From Ustilaginoidea virens (lineage: Eukaryota; Ascomycota; Sordariomycetes; Hypocreales; Clavicipitaceae), in contig NC_057318.1 of the NCBI RefSeq assembly GCF_000687475.1, positions 3,844,001 through 3,908,000 on the forward strand: 64,000 bases of DNA, in the 5' to 3' direction. Position 1 is the first letter of the stretch; each line of letters starts with the position of its first letter. Both the position numbers and the translations under genes were made by a program. The notes beneath the pieces are model-generated. The model made no database searches and had not been told where the DNA came from. It saw only the letters and a list, made by a program, of their open reading frames with translations. Below are positions 43,189-54,194 of the stretch, one piece after another.

Positions 43189-43739
43189 ATGCTTCGCACA
43201 ACCTTGACCAAGACGGCTGCCTTCCGTCCCCTCCGAGCTGCCTTTTCCACCACTGGTCGAGCCATGGGCGAAGGCGACACTGGAGCTCCTCCCAAGACCG
43301 GCGGCCAAGGGTAAGCCACCGGCCTCTCCCTCTCTCTGTCAATCGTCCTCCAGCCCCCCAAAGCCGGGCGAAGCAAGGCGAAGGAAAACAAGAAGAAATG
43401 CCGACTTTTTCCCCTTCATCTGACCCCCTGTCAACGGCTGCTGACAATGGATCTGTAACGAGGTAGTGACGCCTTCCAGCGCCGGGAGCGCGCCAGCGAG
43501 GACTTGGCCATCCGCCAGCGTGAGAATGAGAAGCTCCGCGAGCTCAAGAAGAAGATTGCCGAGCAGAAGCAGCACCTCCAGCGCCTCTCCGACCACATGT
43601 TCGTCCAACTCTTTTTCGTGTTTACATGCTTGTTCTTGAGCCAATCTTTTCCACGTCATCACTTGGAATCGGTCGCATACTGACTTGTCGGGCGCAAAGC
43701 GACGAAATCACCAAGGACCAGGGCGGTGAAAAGAACTAA
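43189..43739 (+). CDS. INH1: Mitochondrial ATPase inhibitor (IF1 family)
   Basis: A small helical protein that blocks ATP hydrolysis by the F1-ATPase when the matrix is acidified. Three exons (43189-43310, 43467-43598, 43700-43739) give 97 aa. The N-terminus (MLRTTLTKTAAFRPLRAAFS) is a mitochondrial presequence. The inhibitory region is recognisable as GDAFQRRERASEDLAIRQRE, followed by a Lys/Glu coiled coil (NEKLRELKKKIAEQKQHLQR) and a short tail ending DQGGEKN. The second intron uses the donor GTTCGT and an acceptor ending CAAAG, both weak, but this is the only join that completes the protein in a normal way. Confidence 0.93.
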
Positions 43740-44173
43740 ACGTATGCTCGGACGCTCTGCGTGCATCATTCCGCGACGTATGAAGCTACAAGACTACATG
43801 TAGGATTGCATTGACAAGCCGCCGATTGGTCAGAATGTATGGTAAAAAGTGGCAAGGTTGTTTGTCGAACAGCTTCATTGTGTTAAAACATGTCATTCTT
43901 GACCCCCGGTTTAGCTAGTGTACAAACATCCACCCGTTGTACTTTTACCAGGGACACGAGACTTTTCATCGGTTGGTCAGAAAACGAATACCCATCTAAA
44001 GCACACTGATCTGATCTGCCCAAACATTACCCCTCGCCTTCCAATAATAAAAAAATAAAAAAAAAAAGGGCTTGGGAAATGAGAAAGACAAATGAAAGCA
44101 GACTCCCGAGGGGAGTGGATGCTCCAAAGGCCCAGCGTCCAACGTAGTCCGTAGGGTTTGGATTCGTTCGCAC
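43740..44173. other. Convergent spacer INH1 / NSP1
   Basis: 434 bases, AT-richer than its neighbours, with an A-rich stretch near 44046-44067. It contains the 3' ends of both genes and no supported gene. Confidence 0.7.
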
Positions 44174-46228
44174 TCATCGACGACCATAGTATGACCGGTA
44201 AAAACCCTCGGCGGCATCGCTTTCCGGTCCCGCGTAGTGGCCGCCCATGGAGCTGCTCGACTTTTGCGCAGCCGTCACCTTTGCCTGCAGGGCAGAAGCA
44301 TTCGCGTCAATCCACTGCAACTGAGTGAGATGGCTGTTCAAAACCCGCACGATTTGGCTCAGCTGTGATTGCGAAAAGAAAGTTAGTCGACAAATCTGGC
44401 ACATGGTCCAGGCAAAACTTACAGGGTCTTCGGCCTTGGCTCCCTTGCTCAAAGTGCCAGAGACGTCATTGATCTCCTTTACCATCTTGGAAAGGTCTCG
44501 AGACTTCTCCTCCAGCTGTTGGGTGAGCTTTTCAGCCAGCTTGTACGTGCGCTCACGCTCCTGGTCTGGAACAGCGAGCTGCTCTCCGGGCCCAATCTGC
44601 TTGGCAAACATATCTTGAACCTCGGATTCGTATCGGTTCAACCAGGCCTCAAGCTCTTCCTGCTGACTCTCCACCGCGGCAAGCTGACGCTCGATTTCGT
44701 GGCTAGCTCGCTCCGCTTCGTACGTATCAAGGTACAGCTTCTGGATCTTTTCCCCATTGTCAACCAAACTGCGGTCCCAAGTTGAAACGGCCGTGGCCTG
44801 CTCCTTGAATTCTTTTTGGTACTTTGTCAAATCAGAAGCCCATCGGGTGACGATATCTTCCATGGTCTTGTTCTTCAGCCTCGCCATCTGTGGTGCAGGC
44901 CCTATCGTGGATGCCCCCAACACGCTGGCCGACCCATGTTGAGCGGCTGGTTTGGGTTCCTCCTTGGCCTTGTCACCATCCTTGCTGCCAACGTCTGAAG
45001 CAGATTTACCACCACCAAACAGGCCAGCTGCTGAGGAGGTAAACGTAGCGGGCTTGGCACTAGCTGACGAAGCTATCGTGGTGGCTTGTGCAGCAGCTGA
45101 TGTTGCTGCACCGGTGCCGAACAAGGACGATGCAGGCTTAGATGTTGCGGGAGCGGATGACTTGTCGCCACCAAAGAGACCTCCAGCGGTGGAAGTAGTG
45201 GACGGCGCTGCAAATAATGCCGTTGTTGCCGCTGGTTTGTTGCCGAATAAACCACCGGCGGCAGCACTTGTTGCGGGGGTAGAAGAAGATGTAGCTGCAG
45301 AGCTGGAAGCAGCAGTGCCGAACAGACTCGGACCTGTGCCCGTTGAAGCTGGGCCCGCAGTTGTTGAAGAAGTGGAAGCAGGCTTCACTGTGAATGGGCT
45401 GGCAGTTCCAGTCGCAGCTGCTGATGTAGCTGTTGACTTGCCGGTGGCGGCACTTCCGAAAAGACCGCCAGTAGACGTGCCAGGAGCAGGAGCGGCCTTG
45501 TTTCCGAATAAGCCGCCTGCGGTGTTGCCAAACTGCAGGTTGGAAAAGGGCCCGGAAGCAGTTGGGGCGGCCGGGTTGCTTGTCGTCGAAGTAGCGGGTT
45601 GGGTTGCTCCCCCAAATATTGCACCGGCGGAGGTGCCTGCCGCGGGTTTGGATGGATCGGCTGGAGGAGCTCCCGCGGGAGTGGTCGATGGGAAGAGTGA
45701 CGAGGGTTTTGCCGGCGTCGCGGCTGCTGTGGTTGTGCTCTGAGGCTGGGCGGCGCTGCTTTGAGCTCCAAAGAGAGGAGGAGTTCCTGATGCGCCGCCA
45801 CCACCGAACAGACCACCAGACGCTGGTTTTGGAGTAGAGGCAGCATTTCCAAATGAAGGATTCGAGGTAGGAGCTGTAGCAGCTCCTCCAAACAGTCCAC
45901 CGGAGGAAGCAGGCGCAGATGTGGATGTGGCGGATGCGCTTTTTGCTCCAAAGAGTTCACCACCAGACGTGCTTGTCGCAGCACCTCCAAAAAGCGTGGG
46001 ACCCGAGGTGGGAGGTGTGCTGAAAAGAGAACCCGCAGGCTTCTGGCCATCGCCAGCTGGATTCTGGCCGAAACTGGAGCCAGCGTTGTTATTCGGGTTG
46101 CCAAACTGGAAGCTCGGAGTGCCAGACGTGCCGCCAAACATATTTCCAGAGGCCGGAGCTGTAGTGGTGGCCGCGTTGCCTGATGGCGCGCTCGAGGAGC
46201 TCCCGGCTTTGAAGCTGAACTCAGGCAT
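44174..46228 (-). CDS. NSP1: Nucleoporin Nsp1 (FG nucleoporin, Nup62 family)
   Basis: A central-channel FG nucleoporin that joins the Nsp1-Nup57-Nup49 complex and the Nup82 complex. Two exons on the minus strand (44423-46228 and 44174-44362) give 664 aa. Residues 1 to about 430 are low-complexity with repeated GLFG/SLFG and FGG units separated by Ala/Thr/Ser spacers, starting MPEFSFKAGSSSS. The C-terminal Nsp1 domain is a coiled coil containing RLKNKTMEDIVTRWASDLTK, QKLYLDTYEAERASHEIERQ and the late ALQAKVTAAQ. The 60-nt intron is a multiple of three and has no stop in frame, so unspliced mRNA would encode 20 extra residues inside the coiled coil. The C-terminus ends in YRSYYGRR. Confidence 0.94.
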   Translation of the reverse strand: MPEFSFKAGSSSSAPSGNAATTTAPASGNMFGGTSGTPSFQFGNPNNNAGSSFGQNPAGDGQKPAGSLFSTPPTSGPTLFGGAATSTSGGELFGAKSASATSTSAPASSGGLFGGAATAPTSNPSFGNAASTPKPASGGLFGGGGASGTPPLFGAQSSAAQPQSTTTAAATPAKPSSLFPSTTPAGAPPADPSKPAAGTSAGAIFGGATQPATSTTSNPAAPTASGPFSNLQFGNTAGGLFGNKAAPAPGTSTGGLFGSAATGKSTATSAAATGTASPFTVKPASTSSTTAGPASTGTGPSLFGTAASSSAATSSSTPATSAAAGGLFGNKPAATTALFAAPSTTSTAGGLFGGDKSSAPATSKPASSLFGTGAATSAAAQATTIASSASAKPATFTSSAAGLFGGGKSASDVGSKDGDKAKEEPKPAAQHGSASVLGASTIGPAPQMARLKNKTMEDIVTRWASDLTKYQKEFKEQATAVSTWDRSLVDNGEKIQKLYLDTYEAERASHEIERQLAAVESQQEELEAWLNRYESEVQDMFAKQIGPGEQLAVPDQERERTYKLAEKLTQQLEEKSRDLSKMVKEINDVSGTLSKGAKAEDPVSFAWTMCQICRLTFFSQSQLSQIVRVLNSHLTQLQWIDANASALQAKVTAAQKSSSSMGGHYAGPESDAAEGFYRSYYGRR

Positions 46229-47104
46229 GGCTGCTTAATAACGGACGACCTGGTCTAGGTTCCTTCCGGCGTTTCGTTCCTGTACAAGGACAAAGGGAGG
46301 GGGCAAGGAGGAACCGGAGACGACGATGCCGACGCTTCAGATGGACCATGCAAACGAAAACAAAGAGTCCAATGACTAGCTTCCCCCGACTTTGCAAATG
46401 GCCACGCTGAAATCCGTGCGATGCGGTAGCGGGGAGGGTCGATTGTCGTGGGCGATCGAAAGCTTGCGAGGTGAAATCACGTCTCGGGAGCTTTTTTTTT
46501 TTTTTCTTTTTTTTTTTTTTGCCTGTGGTGACGGCTTCCCAGCTTGGGCGCGCGCGTTAGAACTTGGCGGTTAGCAAACGGAGAGACAGGGTCATTACGT
46601 GCCGGTCCTGTAGTACGGAGTACCTGCCCCTGGTAAGACCAGCCTGGGCAACACCAGCATCTTTCAAGGCTGTTCCGAGAGACTACGCAGATACATGTAC
46701 CTCTCGAGCGCCGACTTCAGCAGTACCTGACTTACCCTGCACAGGGTAGGCTCTCTGTAGGTATCGCAAACCTCAGAGTGCATAGAGTGGATAGAAACCT
46801 TCATTCCTTCAATAGCCCAAGCCCCTATACCAGCCACATCAACCGCTCGTCAGGTTTTGTACAAGTGCAGTAGCTAGGCGATAAGTAAAGCACGGACTAC
46901 GACAACCTCTCGACGGGCGACTCTCATCAGCGCTTATCCCTGGATCATCTTTGGAGAACGAAATGCGCGTTGCAGGGTCAAAACGGTAGAAGCATTGCGA
47001 CGCCAGTGGGTCTCGCCTCTGCGATGCATCAATTGTCCTTCAGTGCCTTCACGTATCCCATTACCATTACCTGAAAGATCGTCGCCCAATCATCTTTAGT
47101 AGCA
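46229..47104. promoter_or_regulatory. Divergent intergenic region NSP1 / LAA2-like gene
   Basis: 876 bases with two T-runs (46492-46505 and 46510-46520), an AGTACGGAGTACCTG motif near 46613, and no supported gene. Both promoters should lie here. Confidence 0.6.
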
Positions 47105-48564
47105 ATGACAGCACCTGAAGGCCTGGAGCCTCCCCCCGACCTGAACAAGGCAGATCCAGGAGCACACCAGCTGCGTATGTCGCCAGCGAACTGCAAACCT
47201 ACACGGGACTCACTGACGGCGAACAGCTGAGCCAGAAACATCGGATTCGGAGGACCAGTTCACGGATGCGCACTCCGGCCCCATCACTCCACGCATCAAT
47301 TCCCCGATACCGAGGACCCAAGTAGAAAAGGCAGGTGGTGGACCTCGCCACGTCGAGGTTCCTACCGCGGAGACGCAGGGAACGAGGGAGGCCGAAGCCC
47401 AGCCCGACGAAGTTGCAGCCCAGGAAGGCCCAGACGGCGCTGGGATCCCGCTCGATACGCCCAAGCAAGAGATACCCATCACAGTCTGGGAGTCTTTACA
47501 GTCACAGGAGAGCACATCACTGGGACAAAGCCTCTCTTCGAACTCGGATGCTGGACCCGACGTTGTGGTTGAGCTGCAGAATGAGGATAACGACGGCGGT
47601 CCCGATGGTGGCGAAGTTGCGGCGGGCCCAGTGGAGCAGGAGAATGACGACTTTGGAGACGACTTTGATGATTTCGAAGAAGGTGGGCAGGATGATGACT
47701 TTGACGACTTCGAGGGCGGCTTTCAGCAACCTCAACCGGTAACGACAGTCCCACAAGGCTCTCCATCAGCCCAACTATATACGGTACCTTTTGTAAGACT
47801 TTTTTTTTTTTTTTTTTTTTGCATCCTACATGCCTCTTGCAATGGTGAGCTCATGATCCAGCTAGCCAGTACCGGATTTCGACGGCCTTGGTCCCGATGA
47901 AGTCCTGTCCGCGACAAAACCGTGCCTGGACCATCTGTTTCCGCCCGATGAGCTCGACCCCCCGCCTCCTCCGACACTCCACCAAGACGCGTCCGTTTTC
48001 TTGACGCCGCGATCCGCGTCGCTGTGGTCTCAGCTCGTTGCGCCCCCGCCGTTGGCCCCTCCCGACTGGATACGCTCTCGCACGCGGCGCCTTTTCCTGG
48101 TGTCCCTGGGCGTCCCCGTCGACCTGGATGAGATTCTCCCGGCCTCCAAGCAGAAGAAGCTGATTCTCCCGTCGCTCAAGTTCCGGACCACGTCGTCGCC
48201 TAGAACGTCGAGCGACTCGAGATCGGTGTCGCGGCTGCGGCAGGGCGAGGGAAACGCGTCGTCAACCTCGGTGGATACGCAGGGCAGGCCGACGGGCTCA
48301 AAGTCGCGGAAGGGACCGCCGCCCGCGCCAGAGCTGGATCTGGTGGCGGCACGGTACTTGTGCATGACTACGGATGAAGCCCTGGACGGCATGACGGATG
48401 ACGAATTAAGCCGGCACGTGGCCAAGCTGGAGGCGATGCAAGGAACGGCCAACCAAGTCTTGGAATACTGGCGGAAACGAACAGATGAGAAGATAGGCGA
48501 CCGGGAGGCGTTTGAAGGCGTAATAGAAAACCTAGTCAAGCACGCCCGTAAAGTGAGGAAGTAG
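47105..48564 (+). CDS. LAA2-like AP-1 accessory protein
   Basis: Three exons (47105-47174, 47227-47792, 47866-48564) give 444 aa. The N-terminal half is acidic and disordered with SDSEDQFTDAHSGP and ITPRINSPIPRTQVEK early on. It then has a cluster of Asp/Phe motifs (DDFGDDFDDFEE and DDDFDDFEGGF) of the kind that bind the gamma-ear of the AP-1 clathrin adaptor. The C-terminal half is more ordered (PDFDGLGPDEV, SASLWSQLVAPPPLAPPDWI, RSRTRRLFLVSLGVPVDLDE, MTDDELSRHVAKLEAM, EYWRKRTDEKIGD). From memory this architecture matches the fungal family of yeast Laa2 (YBL010C), which recruits AP-1. The name is probable but not proved. Intron 2 (47793-47865) contains T21; the AG at 47865 is the only acceptor that leaves the conserved PDFDGL frame open. 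Confidence 0.83.
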
Positions 48565-49005
48565 GTAAAGGAATAGACTGTGTATGTGTAGATGGTCCGA
48601 TTTTTGAAACTTGCTCCTTCATTTCGCCCTAGCTGCGTTTTCAAGTGCGCGCCCTATGCCCTCGATGTTGCTGCCAAAACGGCTTCTCTCATCGCCCCAT
48701 GATGCCGTCGGTGCATGTAAATCCCAACAACCCATCATCGAACGGGGGTGGGCTCAGCAACCATACGGAGCCTCCAACTGCCCACCGATTTTTCGGCCCC
48801 CCCGACAGCCAGCCCCATCCTACAAAACCGCGTTCAGCGCAAAATTGTCTTTGGCATATACACACACACACACCCGTCGCGCGCATACTCCCCCAAAGGC
48901 GGGTTTTACACCTTGACGAACACAAATTTTGTGAGACTTGCGTTCTGCGGACATGTTTACGCTCTCCTTTTATCCCTCGTCATGGTTACAAAAAAGGTCT
49001 ACAGC
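48565..49005. other. Convergent spacer LAA2-like / eIF2-gamma
   Basis: 441 bases with a short (CA)n stretch near 48860-48873 and no supported gene. Confidence 0.7.
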
Positions 49006-50740
49006 CTAGGCCGTGCTCGGTTCCAGAGTGACGCCACTGATTGTCAAAGAATGCGTTAGCTGCTGATTGAGCAACTCCTCCCTTGGAAGCGGTGGGACAG
49101 GAGCGACAGCCCAGGATGTGCAACGGGGAATAAGAGGAACAACTTACGCAGTAATGGTGGCCCATCCAATGAGACGCCAGTGCTTGTCGATGCGTCTGCT
49201 GAGGGCGACCTTCTCGCCAATGTTGGTGCAAGCCGGGCTGACAAGGACAAGCTTGGCGGCGTCGTTCTTGATGGCAGCAACCTTGGCGCCGGTAGAGGTA
49301 GATCCGATGTTGACCATGATGAATTCGTTTTGGGCGAGTTTGGCAACCTTGGCCTGCTTCCCGTCGGCGGTCCGGACACCGAGCAGACGGCGAAGCAGGT
49401 AAAAGTTGACTTCGATTTCGCTGTAGATCTCGGGCAGCCTGCCCTTGAGGCCGAGGACGAAACCAACGAGACGGTCGGCTCGGCAGAGCGTGGGGTCGAT
49501 GCGAGTGCCGACACCAATCAGGCCACCGGGAACGGCATACTTGAGGTCGTTGGCCTCGGAGTTGAGGGACACAACGCGAGAGAAGATGGGGGTGCACTTC
49601 AAGGCGCCGCTCTCGTCGCGAGAGACGATTCCGGGTCGAATCTCAATCTCATCGCCGAGCTTGACGACACCGTGCAAGATGCTGCCACCGGCAACACCAC
49701 CCTTGAGGTCATCAATCTCCGCACCGGGCTTGTTCACGTCAAACGATCGAATGACAATCATGTGCGGGTCCATGGTGAAGTCTCGGGGGGGCACGGGGAT
49801 GGTGTTGACGATGGCCTCGTTGACGGCGTCGATGTTGAACTTGAGCTGGGCGGAGATGGGGATGACGGGCGACTTGCCAGCCACGGTACCTCGGATGAAC
49901 TTGAGAATGGACTCGTACTGCTGCTGAGCGGCCTCTTCCCTCATCAGGTCGACCTTATTTTGCAGGATGATGATCTTGTCGAGCTTCATGATTTCAATGG
50001 CGGCCAAGTGCTCTGAAGTCTGAGGCTGCGGGCACGATTCATTGCCAGCAATCAGAAGCAGGGCGGCGTCCATGACCGCTGCACCTGACAACATGGTACT
50101 CATGAGAATGTCGTGACCGGGGCAGTCGACGAACCTGGCAAACCGCACGCGTCAGCACCAAACATGACCGGACGAGCGAGGGTTTTGGCCCGAACGATCC
50201 CTCCCCATGCTTTTCTGCCAGTACTTACGAGACGTGTCTCAATAATCTGTAGGTGCCGTCGCATCCATCGCGCTCACAGGGAGGGTCAACCTCCTTCTCG
50301 CTCTTGTAGCTTCGGTAGCATCCTGGCCGTGGGCATTCGGGGCTGTCGCACTTGTAAATCTTGGCATTGGCATAGCCCAGCTTGATGGTGATGTTTCGGA
50401 TCAGCTCGTTCTTGAAACGGACAGTCTGCACGCCGGAAATAGCCTTGACCACGGTGGATTTTCCGTGAGCGACGTGGCCGATGGTGCCGATGTTGATGGT
50501 TGCTTGACGGGCGATAATCTCAGGAGTGAGGGGGGTGAGGCTGGAAAGGTCGAGGTCTTTGGGATCGGTTTGCGGCGGCAGCGGGGGTCTTTGAACGGCC
50601 GGTTCCGGGACGGGTGTCTTCTTGAGAGCGGACTTGAGCGGCTTCTCGTCAGGGCCATCGCCAACCTCGTTGTGCTCGATGGACTCTCCAGAGTCGGACT
50701 CGGAGTCAATATCATCATACTTGGGATCCTCGTTGGACAT
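49006..50740 (-). CDS. GCD11: Translation initiation factor eIF2 gamma subunit
   Basis: The GTPase subunit of eIF2, which delivers initiator tRNA to the 40S ribosome. Three exons on the minus strand (50229-50740, 49148-50134, 49006-49036) give 509 aa. An acidic N-terminus leads to the G1 loop GHVAHGKS (88-95). Next come the Cys-rich zinc ribbon ([11 protein letters not shown] and CERDGC, about 127-158), G3 DCPGHD (from 174), and G4 NKVD. The beta-barrel domains follow, with [20 protein letters not shown]. The short last exon supplies the ending [10 protein letters not shown] after [11 protein letters not shown]; this ending matches the family pattern of ...G-T-T/L-E-P and uses a GCTAAC branch and CAG acceptor at 49037. 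Reading through intron 2 instead would give an unrelated tail. Confidence 0.96.
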
Positions 50741-53700
50741 GGTGGGCAGGATTTTTGGCGGGGCCGGACAGGTTGCTCTGGGAAGCGTGAATTGAGGTCA
50801 CTCGCTCGTCCGGAATAATTGAAAGTGGGACGAGGCTGCTAAATCTCGAGGACTGTAACCACGAGCTCTCACGCACGTCTGTTGTTACTTGTTCGTTGCT
50901 GCGCGACGCTCACAAGGTCATTGGGGAGGGGGGGGGTATTTCGGCGTGAAGTAGTCAAAATTCCTCGTTGTGCAAGTTTCATCATTGGGTGGAATGACTC
51001 CGCGCTAGTCCTGTTTAGGATCGATAAACTGATAACGAGCGTCTATGCCCCTCTTCGGCTGAAGATCGGTTCGCTGCCCCTCAGCTTGCTCTCTTCCCTC
51101 TCCAAACCACTCAACACCATTCCTTTTTTTTTCTTATATAATCCTGCGACGACATGTAATTGTCTGCTTGCAGTAATGGCCTTTGCTTTTGCGGGTCAAA
51201 TATGGCTCCTCATCACCTGATACAGAAAAGCGAAAAAGGACGGAGAATTTTGTTGCTGGGATATCCGTACGCACTACGATGATATGGCGGCGAAACAAAT
51301 GGGTCTCTTGCTCCCGGAAGTTTAACACTCGGCCGAGGAGATCATTTGGCAAGGGGACAACGGCGCAAGCGAAGCCACTTGCCACTCTGGCGAAGCTCTT
51401 TTGACAAGAGAGCAGTGCCCGCGAGGAGTTTCTCGCGAATAAAGACAGAACTGGAAGGAAACAAGACTTCTGTTCCCAGTTGGCCTTGGATATTAGACCC
51501 AGTGACGCAACGAATGACGCGACAGCGGACGGTTGGCGCCGAGATGCTTCCACATCAAAGTGAATTACCAGAGAATTGCCAGCGAATTACCAGTGAATCA
51601 CCAGTAGTACGGGTCGGACCATCTCCGGCCCAAGGCCCTGAACCTTGCCCGGGATCCCCGATCAGAGTTGAGGCAGGTACCGGTAGACAATGGCTGACGG
51701 AAGCCATGGCCTGAAAATGTAGCTTCAGGATCGTCTTTCTATATGTCAAGAAATTGGCGGTTTTGGGGAACAAGCATCCAATGCCACAAGCCGAACTTGA
51801 ACAGGGAAAGTCCAGATCAAGAGTTATCAGACTGATCAAAGCGCAGCACGTTTTGTCGACTGTGCCATCACTAGATATGTACAAAATTACGATGCCGGGT
51901 TTGGATGCTTCACGACACCCACGTCGAGAATCAGGTGATGACGAGGACATGAGCTTGGTGAATCTTGTATATAAACGCTCAGTGCTGCGTGTCTCCGACC
52001 GACGAATCCAGGCTGACACAGTGCAGAGTGTTGTGGTTGCAGTCAACGTCTGTCAACGTTGGTTCTATGGTTCTATGGCCCAACGTTGGAAGGACGCGCA
52101 GATATGCAATGCAAGGAGGCGGGGGCGGCCCAACGTGGGGGTTTTTCACTCCACGGACAGAAGCCAGCACGGATAACGCCGCATGGCATGGGGTCGTGGA
52201 GTCAGTCATGGACCCCATGGACAGGCCAGATGCTCCCATGCAGACATTTGCATTGAGCATGGAGGCGATTGGGAGCAAAAGATCTACGGAGTATGTCAGC
52301 CAGCGGACGGACGGAGTAAGCTGCCTCAGCAAATCCCGATGGCTGCTTTGCCGCCCTCACTATGCGCGGTGGCTGGGCCCGAGCCAAGTCGTCACGACGC
52401 TTGGCTCTCTGATTGGCCTCGCCAGTGCGCAGGTGCACCAGCTGTTCACATCTGTTCATGTGTCTCCGCATCGCGACCGCCACTGCCCAGTCCAATCACA
52501 TCAGCGGCCGCAGAAACGGGCAGCCGGCGGCAACGGGCAAGCACGCCATGCCTATAAACTGCACAAAGCCAAGATGTACCCTACCTAGGTAGGTACCTAC
52601 CTAAGGTAAGGAGGTAGGTAGGTAGGTAGGTACCTACTAGCCTGGCAGCTGCACGGAAGTACAGAGTTAGCCAAAGTGCGGAGTAGTCAGTTTGACCTTT
52701 TGGCGAAACGCACCCAATGCAACTGTAACCATCTCGACGACGCACGCCCAGAAAGCTGGGCTTTCGTGCCGACAGGGGATTATGAGCCGACCAAAACGTC
52801 GAGAAGAAGAGGTACTTTTGGCCGGTACCGACTTGGACGACAATGCAAAGTTCTGATAACCCGCCAAGTCAAAACGGCCTAGGCCGCAACGTCTCACAAC
52901 GCGGCCCCCCTCGAGACTGCACGCCACTGGAGGTCAGTCACTCCACCGAGCCGTGGGAAACAAAAAGAGGGGCCGTCCGTTGAAAGCGGGAAAATGGACA
53001 AGACCAGAGGGAGGGTTGAGGGCTGAGGGCTGCAAAGGGGCCGTTAGCCGCCGAGGAGGGCGTCTCTGGATCGCTGGGCTCGAGCCAACCAGGCGGAACG
53101 GAACACGACGGCGGCATTTCTCCCCCTGCCCAGCCCTCGCAGCCCCCAGGCGCCAAGTCACCCGAGACAACCAGTCAGTGGGTGGCAGTCACCACGACGG
53201 CAGGCCACTGCCACGCCATCCGTGCGTTTTTTTTTTTTTTTTTTTTTTTTTTTTTCTTTTTTCCCCCGATTCCCAGCCGACCATTCTGCGGTAGTTGGTG
53301 CATGCAGTGGGCAGCGGGATTGGCCCGGTCGACTGGCTGCCGCTGCGGCATCCCGCCTTTCCCCGCCTGCGCCAGCTGCGGTGCTCTCGCTCTCTCGCTC
53401 TCGTCGGTGACGGGTGAGTACGGAGAGGCAGGCCTCTCATGTCTGGCCAGACACTCCGTCAAGAGTCCAAAACAGACAATAAGTCAACCCCCGTCAGAAT
53501 GGCTTTTTCGACGCGGCTGGACCCAGCGAGCGACTTGAAGTTCCCCTGCGAGGCGGGCGGGGCGGTTCATGCAAAGTCCCAACATTCTCGCCGTCGAAAC
53601 CGCACGCAAAGGCCCCTTCACACAGTTGGAACCAAACCAAACCAAACCAAACCAGCATCATGGCCCGGTGCCACCCTTCCCGCTTTCATCCACACCTTGC

Positions 53701-54194
53701 CTCGACTTGGCAACCTTGAACATGCACCCTTGTCGTATCGTGTCGGCGCCTGCAGGCTGGCGAATGAGATGGTTGCGCAGCGCTCTTGCGTGCCGCCGTC
53801 GCTCTCAAAACCATCGTGCTCCCTCACCAGCCCCCTCCCACCGTCTGGCTGATTTTCTCCTGTTTCCTCGTTAGCTGGCCTCGCGGATTTGCTCGTCTTG
53901 TGTTTGTGATTTCCCTCCTGACTTGATTCTTCTTCATTGCTGGACTCTGCTTGCAGCTGGTTTGTAAGCCCTGTCCAAGTCGTTGATCGTAGCAGCGACA
54001 TATACATCATTCAAAGGCCTTTCCTTTTCCACCTTGTTGTTGTCATCTTGAGTCGTAAACAACCTCGTGCTCTTTTATACATACTCCAGACGAAAATCAG
54101 TCAAGTAGAAAAAAAAAAAAAAGAAGAAAAAAAGCCCGAAAAGAAGGAACAGAGAAACAGGCAGAGAGACTGCGACAGAGAGAGGCTGCAGAAA
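50741..54194. other. 3.4-kb divergent spacer, no gene seen
   Basis: It lies between the divergent eIF2-gamma and HAM-8-like genes. The longest frames (51965-52588 and others) are not protein-like. It contains TACGGAGTA-type motifs (52283, 52677, 53421), a TAGGTACC cluster (52581-52638), T29 (53227-53255), and ACCAA repeats (about 53631-53652). A long purine-rich leader (about 54105-54190) precedes the start at 54195. A missed small or fast-evolving gene cannot be excluded. Confidence 0.55.
52581..52638. repeat. TAGGTACC / CCTACC motif cluster
   Basis: CCTACCTAGGTAGGTACCTA followed by AAGGTAAGGAGGTAGGTA-type units. It is of the same class as the tracts at 1881-1946 and 42148-42282. Confidence 0.8.

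Noticed and set aside
49180..50016. A 278-codon plus-strand frame opposite eIF2-gamma
   Set aside because: Antisense shadow of a highly conserved GTPase gene; Val/Gly/Asp-biased with no protein features.
51965..52588. 207-codon frame in the eIF2-gamma/HAM-8-like spacer
   Set aside because: No start context, no protein-like pattern, overlapping frames of similar length on both strands.
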